In this document: positions 17,171 to 25,860 of the stretch, one piece after another
Layout: each line of letters begins with the position of its first letter
Numbering within the stretch: the stretch's first letter is position 1
NCBI RefSeq assembly: GCF_003289945.1
Contig: NZ_QMBP01000005.1
Span: forward strand, 186,001 to 250,000
Source: Mesorhizobium hawassense
GTDB taxonomy: Bacteria > Pseudomonadota > Alphaproteobacteria > Rhizobiales > Rhizobiaceae
Reading direction: 5' to 3'
Length of the DNA stretch: 64,000 nt
Position numbers and translations under genes: made by a program
The notes under the pieces: model-generated
What the model was told of the DNA's origin: nothing
The model's input: only the letters and a program-made list of their open reading frames with translations
Databases searched by the model: none

Positions 17171-18024
17171 GCCCGACCTTCGGGGTGGCTTTTGGCGGCG
17201 GCGGCGCGCGGGGTCTGGCGCACATCCATGTCATCGAGGCTCTCGACGAACTCGGCATCAGGCCGGTGGCGATCGCGGGCTCGTCCATCGGCGCAATCAT
17301 GGGCGCCGGCATGGCCGCCGGCATGACCGGACCGCAGATCCACGAATACGCCCGTTCGATCCTCGGCAGCCGTGCCGAAATGGCGGCGCGCATGTGGCGG
17401 TCGCGGCCGGGCACGATCGCCGAAGCCATGCAGGGCGGCATACGCGTCGGCCAGTTCAACATCGAGCGCATCCTGAAGGCATTCCTGCCTGGGGATATTC
17501 CCGATACCTTCGAGGAGCTGAAGATTCCGCTCAAGGTGGCGGCGACCGACTATTTCGGTCACAAACTCGCGGTGTTCGCCGAGGGCGAACTGCATTCTGC
17601 GCTCGCGGCCTCGGCCGCCATTCCGGCGGTGTTCCGGCCTGTGGTGCGCGATGGCTGCCTGCTGATCGACGGCGGCATCTACAATCCCGTCCCTTTCGAT
17701 CTGCTCGAAAGGGATGCCGACATCATCATCGCGATCGACGTGGTCGGCGCGCCGAGCGACGCCGAACGCAGGCATCCGACCACGGTCGACCTGATGTATG
17801 GCGCCTCGCAATTGATGATGCAGTCGATCATCGCCAACAAGCTGCAGCAGTCTCAGCCCCATATCCTGATACGCCCGAAAGTCTCGAAATACCGTGTGCT
17901 CGATTTCCTCAAGATCGAGGCGCTGCTGGCCGAGACAATCGAGATCAAGGACGAACTGAAGCGCGCCGTCGAGAAGGCGGTGGAGGCGCATGGCGGCAGG
18001 CGCGGGAAGAAGAAGGTGGTCTGA
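17167..18024 (+). CDS. Patatin-like phospholipase (RssA/NTE family)
   Basis: 285 residues. It has the oxyanion-hole motif GGGGARG (10-16), the nucleophile elbow GSSIG (Ser40) and the catalytic Asp in DGG (Asp168), so the Ser-Asp dyad is intact. There is no signal peptide, so it is probably cytoplasmic or peripherally membrane-bound. It is translationally coupled to the M16 pair by ATGA and ends with a basic tail (GGRRGKKKVV). Substrates are probably phospholipids or lysophospholipids; the exact lipid is unknown. Confidence 0.92.
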   Translation: MSPTFGVAFGGGGARGLAHIHVIEALDELGIRPVAIAGSSIGAIMGAGMAAGMTGPQIHEYARSILGSRAEMAARMWRSRPGTIAEAMQGGIRVGQFNIERILKAFLPGDIPDTFEELKIPLKVAATDYFGHKLAVFAEGELHSALAASAAIPAVFRPVVRDGCLLIDGGIYNPVPFDLLERDADIIIAIDVVGAPSDAERRHPTTVDLMYGASQLMMQSIIANKLQQSQPHILIRPKVSKYRVLDFLKIEALLAETIEIKDELKRAVEKAVEAHGGRRGKKKVV

Positions 18025-18473
18025 AAGCTCCGCTCTGCGCGCATCCCTTCAGGCGGATGGGATGGCGACCGAGGTCCGACGCCTGAAGTCTGATGGTACA
18101 GCGCATAGGTCTCCCATAGGGATGGACCTAAGAATAACGTGAAGTATTCTTTATGCTGGCTGGCCGCTTATCGCGCACAGGCTTCGGTCTTGTCGCTAAT
18201 TCTTTACAGAAATGCCCGTTGACGCTCGCTCCGGTAGAGTTAATAATGTGCTAATATAAGAGTAGCGTGAAAAGCCTCCCGACCGGCAACAACGAGTAAC
18301 GGCGCTACTGGGGTAGGAATCGCATTGCGGCATTTTCGCCGCCGTCGCCGTCATCCTTGAGCAGTAAGCCGTCGAGAGCCGCCACTCGCCGGCCAGAGCA
18401 GTTGGTGCGGCTTGCTCGACGTTATGCAAATCCTCCCTTTACGGAGTAGGCGCTGATCTCAGCGCCCCTTGGC
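18025..18473. other. Intergenic region upstream of the type I secretion operon
   Basis: About 450 bases that are distinctly more AT-rich than the flanks around 18130-18270. It holds a sigma-70-like promoter (18219-18247) and no convincing gene. Confidence 0.5.
18219..18247 (+). promoter_or_regulatory. Sigma-70-like promoter for the type I secretion operon
   Basis: TTGACG (18219-18224), a 17-base spacer, AATAAT (18242-18247), in the AT-rich part of the gap and facing the operon. It leaves a long leader of over 200 bases. Confidence 0.5.
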
Positions 18474-20636
18474 ATGGGTGTTTGGCCTGCCTTGCGCGGC
18501 CATTCATGCCAACGGCGGCAACTGACGCGCCCGGGATGTGAAAGGCGAGTCGTGGCCGTGGGGTTCAGTAGCGCGTCGCTCCGGTGGATCGGCAAAGCGA
18601 GATTTGGTTCGGTGCAGGCGAAGGTCAGGCTTTTTGGCTTGACGCTGGTCGCATGCGTTGTCGGATACTTTCTCTTTGGCTCCGGCCGGCATGTATCGAT
18701 GGGGCCGATGCTCCTCGCCCTGGCGCTGGCGGGTTTCGGCATACTGGCCATATTTCGTGCCCGCGCTGACGCGCTTCAGACGATACGGAACGCCATAGCC
18801 GACACGCCCCGCCGGATCTTGCCGGGCGGCAAGCCGTCGGCGTCGAGACCGGTTGGCAAGAGGCGGTCCGGCTCCGCTCGCTCGGAGCTCGCCGCGGCAC
18901 TTGCCAGCTGCCGCTCGGCCTTCCTCGCGGTCGGCCTGTTCAGCGGCATGCTCAACGTGCTGATGCTTGCAGGCTCGCTCTACATGCTCGAGGTCTATGA
19001 TCGCGTGCTGCCAAGCCGCAGCCTGCCGACGCTCGTCGGCATTACGATCCTGCTCGTCATCCTCTATTGCGGACAGGGCTTTCTCGATTTCGTGCGGGCG
19101 CGGGTTCTGGTGCGGATCGGCGGTGCGCTCGACGAGGCGCTCGGCCACCGCGTCTATACCTCGATGCTGAGACTGCCGCTGAAGGCCGGGCGCGACGGCG
19201 ACAGCCTGCAGCCGATGCGCGATCTCGACAGCGTGCGCGGCTTCCTGTCCGGCATGGGTCCGACGGCGCTTTTCGATCTGCCATGGATGCCGATCTACCT
19301 GGTCATCATCTTCATGTTCCACTGGGTGCTCGGCGTGACGGCGCTGCTCGGGGCGATGGTGCTGGTCGTGCTGACCCTGCTTGCCGAGCGGCTGACGCGA
19401 CAACCGGTATCGGCCGCCACCTTGAGCGGGAACCGGCGCGGCGGGCTTATCACCGCCGGCACGCGCAATGCTGAAGTCGTCGCCGCCATGGGGATGGCCG
19501 GCGGGCTGGCGTCGCGCTGGCAAGATGCCAACCTCGAATTCATTGCCGACCAGCGCAAGGTCAGCGACGTTGCCGGCAGCTTCGGCGCGGTATCGAAAGT
19601 GCTGCGCATGCTGCTGCAGTCGTCGATGCTCGGCATCGGCGCCTGGCTTGTGATCGAACAGGAGGCGACGGCGGGCGTCATCATCGCCGCTTCCATCCTC
19701 AGCGGCCGCGCGCTGGCACCGGTCGATCTCGCGATCGCCAACTGGAAAGGTTTCGCAAGCGCGCGCCAGGGCTGGCAACGGTTGACCAAAGTGCTGGCGG
19801 CAATGCCCGCTGAGACCGAACCGCTCCAACTGCCGGCGCCGAGCGCCAGCGTGGTGATGCAAAACGCCTCCATCGCGGCTCCGGGGGTGCAGCGGTTGCT
19901 GGTCCAGGACGCCAGCTTCGCCATGGAAGCCGGCCATGGGCTGGGCATCATCGGACCGAGCGGATCGGGAAAGTCCACCCTGGTGCGGGCTCTCGTCGGG
20001 GCCTGGCAGCCCATAGCCGGTCGCGTCAAGCTCGATGGCGCCGACCTCGACCAATGGTCCTCGCAGGAGCGCGGCCGCCATATCGGCTACCTGCCGCAGG
20101 ACGTGGAGCTGTTCGCCGGCACCGTCGCCGAAAACATCTCCCGCTTCGAACCGGACGCCGACGCCGACGCGATCATCGCCGCGGCCAAGGCCGCCGGCGC
20201 GCATGAGCTGATCGTCAGTTTCCGCCAGGGCTATGAGACCGAGATCGGCGACCATGGCGAGGCGCTTTCGGCCGGCCAGCGTCAGCGCATCGCGTTGGCC
20301 CGCGCGCTCTACCGCGATCCGTTCCTCGTGGTGCTCGACGAACCGAATTCCAATCTCGACATGGACGGCGAGCAGGCGTTGATCCGCGCGATGCTCGGCG
20401 TTCGCGAGCGCGGCGGCATTGTCGTCATTGTCGCCCATCGTCCGAACGTGCTGACCGCCGTCGATTTCATCATGGCGATGAACCAGGGGCGCATGCACGA
20501 ATTCGGACCGAAGGACGAGGTTTTCGCCAAGATGTTCCCGATGCTGCGGTCGGTCCCGTCAGGCAGCCCGCCGCCGCGGATGGCCGCGGAAACAGCCCCC
20601 GTGACTGCCGCCACCCGAACCGGGGGAGGGAACTGA
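18474..20636 (+). CDS. Type I secretion system ABC transporter ATPase/permease (PrtD-like)
   Basis: Up to 720 residues (a GTG at 18552 is a plausible alternative start). The order is: an N-terminal extension with two extra hydrophobic segments (LFGLTLVACVVGYFLFG; GPMLLALALAGFGILAIF), a transmembrane domain (GMLNVLMLAGSLYMLEVYDRV), then a nucleotide-binding domain. Walker A is GPSGSGKST (494-502 from the first start), the signature is LSAGQRQRIALARAL, Walker B is FLVVLDEPNSNLD, and the switch is VAHRP. PrtD-type ATPases (about 580 residues) export proteins with a C-terminal signal in one step through an adaptor and a TolC-type channel. The adaptor follows one base after the stop; no TolC gene is present. 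Confidence 0.93.
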   Translation: MGVWPALRGHSCQRRQLTRPGCERRVVAVGFSSASLRWIGKARFGSVQAKVRLFGLTLVACVVGYFLFGSGRHVSMGPMLLALALAGFGILAIFRARADALQTIRNAIADTPRRILPGGKPSASRPVGKRRSGSARSELAAALASCRSAFLAVGLFSGMLNVLMLAGSLYMLEVYDRVLPSRSLPTLVGITILLVILYCGQGFLDFVRARVLVRIGGALDEALGHRVYTSMLRLPLKAGRDGDSLQPMRDLDSVRGFLSGMGPTALFDLPWMPIYLVIIFMFHWVLGVTALLGAMVLVVLTLLAERLTRQPVSAATLSGNRRGGLITAGTRNAEVVAAMGMAGGLASRWQDANLEFIADQRKVSDVAGSFGAVSKVLRMLLQSSMLGIGAWLVIEQEATAGVIIAASILSGRALAPVDLAIANWKGFASARQGWQRLTKVLAAMPAETEPLQLPAPSASVVMQNASIAAPGVQRLLVQDASFAMEAGHGLGIIGPSGSGKSTLVRALVGAWQPIAGRVKLDGADLDQWSSQERGRHIGYLPQDVELFAGTVAENISRFEPDADADAIIAAAKAAGAHELIVSFRQGYETEIGDHGEALSAGQRQRIALARALYRDPFLVVLDEPNSNLDMDGEQALIRAMLGVRERGGIVVIVAHRPNVLTAVDFIMAMNQGRMHEFGPKDEVFAKMFPMLRSVPSGSPPPRMAAETAPVTAATRTGGGN

Positions 20637-20637
20637 C

Positions 20638-21939
20638 ATGGCTGCGTTGGGCGCCTCCCAAATGTCGATCCGCTTCTACACACGGCTTGGGCTCGGAGCC
20701 GTGCTTCTGCTTGCCGGCGGCGTCGGCGGCTGGGCATCGGTCACCGAGATTGCCGGGGCGGTCATCGCGCCCGGCACGCTCGTCGTCGATTCCCACGTCA
20801 AGAACGTGCAGCACGCGACCGGCGGCGTCATCGCCGAGATCGATGCCCGCGATGGCGACAAGGTGAAGGCCGGCGACCTCCTGCTGCGCCTCGACCGTAC
20901 CGTTCCAGCCGCCAATCTCGCGGTGGTGAGCAAGGCGCTGGACCAGCTCACGGCGCGCAAGGCCCGGCTCGATGCGGAGCGCCAGGGGAGCGACTCCATC
21001 GTCTTTCCGCGTGAGCTTTTGGATCGCGTCGCCGATCCTGACGTCGCCGAGGCGGTGGCCGGTGAAAAGCTGCACTTCGAGACCCGGCGCACCTCCCGCG
21101 CCGGCCAGAAGAGCCAGCTTGGCGAGCGCATTGCCCAGCTCGAGAAGGAGATCTCCGGCGACGTCGCGCAGGCCGATGCCAAGAGCAAGGAGATCCAATT
21201 GGTGCAAAAGGAGCTCGCTTCGGTGCGCACGCTCTGGGCCAAGAAGCTCATCTCGATCGATCGCCTGACCTCGACCGAGCGCGAGGCCACGCGCCTCGAT
21301 GGTGAGCGTGGCCAGCTCATAGCCGCGCAGGCGCAAGCGCAGGGCAAGATCGCGGAGACCAAGCTGCAGATCATCCAGATCGAGCTCGACCACAGCACCG
21401 AGGTGAACAGCGACCTGCGCGACATCGACGGCAAGATGGGCGAGCTTCTGGAGCGCAAGGTCGCAGCCGAGGATCAGCTGAAGCGTGTCGACATTCGCGC
21501 GCCGCAGGACGGCATCGTGCAGCAGTCGCTCGCCTATACGATCGGCGGCGTGGTCACGCCCGGCCAGACGATCATGCAGGTCGTGCCGGACAATGACAGC
21601 CTTGCCGTGGAAGCCAAGATCACGCCGAGCGACATCGACAAGCTATGGGTCGGCCAGTCGGCCTCGCTGCGCTTTTCGGCGTTCAACACCCGCACGACGC
21701 CGCAGATCGACGGCGTGGTCGAGCGGACCTCGCCCGATATCACAACCGATCAGCGCACCGGCGCCACCTACTACACCGTGCGCATCAAGACGACCGCCGC
21801 CCAGGTCTCGCGTTTGGGCGAGGTCAAGCTTGTGCCGGGCATGCCGGTGGAATCCTTCATCAAGACCGAAGACCGTTCGGTGATCTCCTACCTGGTGAAG
21901 CCGTTGCAGGACCAGATCACCCGAGCCTTCAGACAGTAA
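20638..21939 (+). CDS. HlyD/PrtE-family type I secretion membrane-fusion protein
   Basis: 433 residues: one N-terminal membrane helix (LGLGAVLLLAGGVGGWASV), a biotinyl-lipoyl-like half (GGVIAEIDARDGDKVKAGDLLLRLD), a long coiled-coil hairpin (about 100-275, rich in Lys/Glu/Gln) and the C-terminal beta barrel (VRIKTTAAQVSRLGEVKLVPGMPVE), which is the PrtE/HlyD signature. It bridges the inner-membrane ATPase to the outer-membrane channel. It begins one base after the ATPase stop codon and precedes the probable cargo gene by about 70 bases. Confidence 0.93.
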   Translation: MAALGASQMSIRFYTRLGLGAVLLLAGGVGGWASVTEIAGAVIAPGTLVVDSHVKNVQHATGGVIAEIDARDGDKVKAGDLLLRLDRTVPAANLAVVSKALDQLTARKARLDAERQGSDSIVFPRELLDRVADPDVAEAVAGEKLHFETRRTSRAGQKSQLGERIAQLEKEISGDVAQADAKSKEIQLVQKELASVRTLWAKKLISIDRLTSTEREATRLDGERGQLIAAQAQAQGKIAETKLQIIQIELDHSTEVNSDLRDIDGKMGELLERKVAAEDQLKRVDIRAPQDGIVQQSLAYTIGGVVTPGQTIMQVVPDNDSLAVEAKITPSDIDKLWVGQSASLRFSAFNTRTTPQIDGVVERTSPDITTDQRTGATYYTVRIKTTAAQVSRLGEVKLVPGMPVESFIKTEDRSVISYLVKPLQDQITRAFRQ

Positions 21940-22008
21940 ACCCGCTCCGGCGGGAAAATGGACAGCAGATACGGAACGTAACCGCATTCGAATTGAAGGG
22001 GAAATGTC

Positions 22009-25000
22009 ATGGCCACTGGCGATATTACCGACAATCTGACAGGCGATCCGCTCACCACATCCACCACGACTGAAAGCACTTCCTCCAATCCCCTTCCGCC
22101 GCTCGCCGTCTCCCTCGACCAGGCGGATCTGGATTACGCCCCCGGCGAGACCGTCGGGATCACGGCTACCGACGTAGCGGATGGCGGTTCGCTGTCGTTC
22201 TTGGTCGCGCATCGCAGCGCCGGCGCTGACGGAATCCTCGGTACTGCCGACGACGTGCTTACATACGACCTGACCGGCACCGGCACGCCCTGGACCGTCA
22301 CCGATGGTGGCGTCGGCGATCTCGATGGCGTCGTCAACGGCTCGATCCAGACGTCGTGGTACGTCAACGGCGACGCGGCAAACCAGGCCTTCACGCTGAC
22401 GGCGACGGACCAGGCAAGCGGCCAGGTCTCGACGGTGAATTTCACCGACGCCGCGACCCTGGTCGATCTAACTTTCAAAACCTCCGTGACGATCAACGGC
22501 GCGATCTTTTCGTCCTCGGATGTCGCCACCGGCGCCGGAACGGGTTTGCTTGATCCCTTCGTCCGCATTCAGAACAATGGCACGGAGCAGGGCTACAACA
22601 CCGACGACAATGTCAAAGTGCTCGATGATACCCAAAAGGGCGGCAGTCAGTATGTTCATTCACTGAACATCGCCGACATTCCGATCCAATACGTGAATGG
22701 TGTCGGTTACTATCGATTTGATCTCGACATCAATGAGTCCAACACGTCCGCCGCGCAGAACCTTTCCCTGGATACGCTCCAGATCTGGCAGGCCACCGCC
22801 GGCAATTTGAGCAATTACGCGCCCGGAGCAAATCCGGATCAGGGAACCGGCGCCTTCCCGGTCGCTGACGGCGCCACGATGATCTACAATATGGATCAAG
22901 GCGGGGATAAGTTCGTCGGCCTCAACGGTGAGCTCCAGCCGGGCAGCGGCAACACCACCGACATGTCGTTCCTCATTCCGGTCGCCAGTTTCGATCCGAC
23001 TAAGCCCTTTATCTATCTCTATTCCGGCTTCGGCTACCAGGCCGGCACCTTTCAAGGTCAGACGGAATCGGCGCCGAGCACCTGGACCGCTGATTCCGGT
23101 TTTGAGGAATGGAATCGCCAGATCGGCCAGGTGATCGATGGCCACAAGTTCAACGACCTGAACGCCGACCACGTCTGGGAGGCCGGGGAGCCGGCGCTCG
23201 CCGGCTGGAAGATCTATCTGGATGTGAACAACAACAACACGTGGGACGCGGGCGAACCGTTCACCTTCACCGACGCAAACGGCTATTACAAATTCACGGT
23301 CACGCCCGGCACCTACACGGTTCGCGAGGTGCAGCAGGCGGGATGGTCGCAGGATGCGCCGAACAATGCGCAGGGCGAATACAACATCACCGTGGTGGCC
23401 GGCGCGGACAGCCACAACAACGACTTCGGCAATTTCCAGTTGGCCTCGATCTCGGGCCACAAATATCTCGACGCCGACGGCAGCCTGGCGACGACCGGTG
23501 ACCGCACCGTGGTGAGCGGCTGGACGATCACGCTCTACAACGACGCCAACCACAACAACATCGCCGATGCCGGCGAGCAGGTGGCGCAGACGACGACCGA
23601 CGCCAACGGCCTCTACCAGTTCACCGGATTGCTGCCCGGCGACTACCTGATCAAGGAACAGGACCAGGCGGGCTGGACGCATGTAAGCCCGGTGCAGATC
23701 AACCAGAACAACGTCACCTCCGGCCAGAACCTGACCAACCAGGACTTCATCAACACGCAGCTCGGCTCGATCTCGGGTCACAAATATGTCGACGCCGACG
23801 GCAACCTGGCGACGACCGGCGATGAGACCGGGGTGAGCAACTGGACGATCACGCTCTACAACGACGCCAACCACAACAACGTCGCCGATGCCGGCGAGCA
23901 GGTGGCACAGACGACGACTGATGGCACAGGCGCCTACCAGTTCACCGGGCTGGCGCCTGGCGACTACATCATCAAGGAAGAAGATAAGGCGGGCTGGACG
24001 CATCTGAGCCCGGTGCAGATCAACCAGAACAGCCTGACCGGCGGCCAGGACCTGACCAACCAGGACTTCATTAACTTCAAGCTGTTCGAGGTCTCCGGTC
24101 ACAAGTTCGAGGACGTCAACGGCGACGACGGCACGCCCGGCCACACCTCCGACGACAAAGCATGGGCCGGCGTCACCATCTTCATCGACGCCAACAACAA
24201 CCAGACGTTGGACCTCGGCGAGCTGTCGACGACGACGGACGCCAACGGCTTCTGGCAGTTCACCGGGCTCGACGCCAGCTATGCCGGCGACAAGGTCTAC
24301 GAGGTCCTGCCGGGCGGCTCGGTGCAGACGCTGGGCCAGGCCGGCTATACCATCACCGGCACCTCCGGCACCAACCAGGACGATCTCGACTTCGCCAACT
24401 TCAAGCTGTTCGAGATCTCCGGTCACAAGTTCGAGGACGTCAACGGCGACGACGGCACGCCCGGCCACACCTCCGACGACAAGGCATGGGCCGGCGTCAC
24501 CATCTTCATCGACGCCAACAACAACCAGACGTTGGACCTCGGCGAGCTGTCGACGACGACGGACGCCAACGGCTTCTGGCAGTTCACCGGGCTCGACGCC
24601 AGCTATGCCGGCGACAAGGTCTACGAGGTCCTGCCGGGCGGCTCGGTGCAGACGCTGGGCCAGGCCGGCTATACCATCACCGGCACCTCGGGCACCAACC
24701 AGGACGATCTCGACTTCGCCAACTTCAAGTTCTTCTCGGTCTCGGGCACCAAGTACGAGGACCTGACCGGCGACGGTAAGACGGCGGACGACATTCCATG
24801 GTCGCACGATCCTGTGACGATCTACATCGACGAGAACGGCAACCACGTGTTTGACGCCGGCGACCTTTCAACGACGACGGGGGCCGGTGGCGCCTGGTCG
24901 ATCGGCGGTCTGACGCTCGCGGATGTCGGCAAGAGCATCTACGAAGTGGTGCCGGCCGGCTCGCAGCAGACCGGCATCCTCGTGCAGACGGTCGACAATC

Positions 25001-25581
25001 CCGGCAGCGGCGGCGTCGACACCGGCAACGACTTCACCAACTTCCTGCCACCGGCCGGTCAGGGCTTGACGCCTGGCTTCTGGAAGAACCACATCGATAT
25101 CTTGAACCAGGAATTGGGCGAGTTCCATTCGGGCTGGACCTCCAAGACCTCCTTTGAAACCATCTTCGGTTTCCAGAACCTGTCGAAGATCCCCGGAACA
25201 CCCTCGATCGCGGATGCGCTGGGAGCCCACGGTGGTGGCGTGAACCACCTCGAACGTTCCTCGGCTGCGGCGTTTCTCTCCGCTGCCGTCACTGCCGTGC
25301 CCGACGGCCCCGGCGGAAAACCGGAGCTCAATTTCAGTTTCTCCGCGTCGACCAGCTCGAATCCGGCCATCATCTCTATTCTCAATCTGATCGACGCGAA
25401 CCACGACCACACGCTGCAACCGGGCGAGGTGACGGCCGCGGTGCGGGATGTCCTCAACGACACCGGCGCCCCGACCAACAACTTCGGCCTGACCGGACAA
25501 CCGGGGATAGACGATGTCGCCAACGCCTTCGACGCCATGAACAACCAGCCGCATCCGGACGCCAGTGTCTTCCTCATTTGA
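22009..25581 (+). CDS. Large modular SdrD-B-like repeat protein, probable type I secretion substrate
   Basis: 1190 residues with no Sec signal. After an N-terminal region (1-374) come six SdrD-B/Cna-B-like modules beginning near residues 375, 481, 588, 695, 803 and 911, each opening with a GHKF/GHKY or SGTKY motif and holding DxNxNxxxDxGE calcium-loop-like segments (DANNNQTLDLGE, DANHNNIADAGE). The C-terminal part has a GFWKNH segment (about 1024) and an EF-hand-like loop, DANHDHTLQPGE (1129-1140). The protein ends DASVFLI, an acidic residue before hydrophobic ones, as in PrtD-type secretion signals. It directly follows the ATPase/adaptor pair, so it is probably the exported adhesin or matrix protein. 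Ribosome-binding site is GGGGAAATGTC before ATG 22009. Confidence 0.88.
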   Translation: MATGDITDNLTGDPLTTSTTTESTSSNPLPPLAVSLDQADLDYAPGETVGITATDVADGGSLSFLVAHRSAGADGILGTADDVLTYDLTGTGTPWTVTDGGVGDLDGVVNGSIQTSWYVNGDAANQAFTLTATDQASGQVSTVNFTDAATLVDLTFKTSVTINGAIFSSSDVATGAGTGLLDPFVRIQNNGTEQGYNTDDNVKVLDDTQKGGSQYVHSLNIADIPIQYVNGVGYYRFDLDINESNTSAAQNLSLDTLQIWQATAGNLSNYAPGANPDQGTGAFPVADGATMIYNMDQGGDKFVGLNGELQPGSGNTTDMSFLIPVASFDPTKPFIYLYSGFGYQAGTFQGQTESAPSTWTADSGFEEWNRQIGQVIDGHKFNDLNADHVWEAGEPALAGWKIYLDVNNNNTWDAGEPFTFTDANGYYKFTVTPGTYTVREVQQAGWSQDAPNNAQGEYNITVVAGADSHNNDFGNFQLASISGHKYLDADGSLATTGDRTVVSGWTITLYNDANHNNIADAGEQVAQTTTDANGLYQFTGLLPGDYLIKEQDQAGWTHVSPVQINQNNVTSGQNLTNQDFINTQLGSISGHKYVDADGNLATTGDETGVSNWTITLYNDANHNNVADAGEQVAQTTTDGTGAYQFTGLAPGDYIIKEEDKAGWTHLSPVQINQNSLTGGQDLTNQDFINFKLFEVSGHKFEDVNGDDGTPGHTSDDKAWAGVTIFIDANNNQTLDLGELSTTTDANGFWQFTGLDASYAGDKVYEVLPGGSVQTLGQAGYTITGTSGTNQDDLDFANFKLFEISGHKFEDVNGDDGTPGHTSDDKAWAGVTIFIDANNNQTLDLGELSTTTDANGFWQFTGLDASYAGDKVYEVLPGGSVQTLGQAGYTITGTSGTNQDDLDFANFKFFSVSGTKYEDLTGDGKTADDIPWSHDPVTIYIDENGNHVFDAGDLSTTTGAGGAWSIGGLTLADVGKSIYEVVPAGSQQTGILVQTVDNPGSGGVDTGNDFTNFLPPAGQGLTPGFWKNHIDILNQELGEFHSGWTSKTSFETIFGFQNLSKIPGTPSIADALGAHGGGVNHLERSSAAAFLSAAVTAVPDGPGGKPELNFSFSASTSSNPAIISILNLIDANHDHTLQPGEVTAAVRDVLNDTGAPTNNFGLTGQPGIDDVANAFDAMNNQPHPDASVFLI
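23449..24090 (+). repeat. Tandem 321-bp modules (two diverged copies) in the secreted protein
   Basis: Copies at 23449-23769 and 23770-24090 encode 107-residue SdrD-B modules. They are clearly homologous in DNA but have many scattered differences, unlike the younger pair that follows. Confidence 0.85.
24073..24720 (+). repeat. Near-identical tandem 324-bp duplication in the secreted protein
   Basis: Copies at 24073-24396 and 24397-24720. By eye only three bases differ over 324, and only one changes an amino acid (Val/Ile). This points to very recent duplication or gene conversion, and the site is expected to vary in copy number. Confidence 0.92.
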
Positions 25582-25602
25582 CGAACTGTGCGCAAATCTC
25601 GA

Positions 25603-25627
25603 GATCGGGGGCACCTTGCCCCCGATC
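25603..25627 (+). terminator. Strong hairpin after the secreted-protein gene
   Basis: An 11-bp perfect stem (25603-25613 with 25617-25627) and a CCT loop, about 20 bases after the stop codon. There is no T-run after it, so it may be an mRNA-stabilising hairpin or a weak terminator. Confidence 0.6.
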
Positions 25628-25811
25628 GTTCGGTCAAAGAGCGCAATCAAATAAAGGGCTCGCGCGACTGACGCAGGCGGGCAGAGTACGAGACCGAACG
25701 GCCCACGACAACTTTCCTAAAGCGAACGGAGCGGGCGCTACTTTCTCAATTGTCAAGTTGGGCTCCGCACCTTCAGGAGGGAAAGCTGCGCGGAGTGACC
25801 CGGCAAAAAGA

Positions 25812-25835
25812 AAAGCCCGCCATTCGGCGGGCTTT
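25812..25835 (-). terminator. Rho-independent terminator of the outer-membrane protein gene
   Basis: A 10-bp stem AAAGCCCGCC (25812-25821) with GGCGGGCTTT (25826-25835) and a four-base loop. On the minus strand it is followed by TTCTTTTTG, and it sits 25 bases after the stop codon of the gene at 25861-27153. On the plus strand the run CTTTGCTTT could also serve. Confidence 0.85.
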
Positions 25836-25860
25836 CTTTGCTTTGGCTGGAGGCCCTTGC

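Noticed and set aside
18504..20498. A 664-codon open frame on the minus strand opposite the type I secretion ATPase
   Set aside because: Shadow frame with His/Gln/Arg-rich composition; the plus strand encodes complete Walker motifs.
23449..24720. Regular repeats considered as a CRISPR-like array
   Set aside because: The 321/324-base period is in frame and encodes SdrD-B modules; there are no short repeats or spacers.
22660..24846. A 728-codon open frame on the minus strand opposite the secreted repeat protein
   Set aside because: Its repetitive sequence mirrors the plus-strand modules, and it has no start signal of its own.
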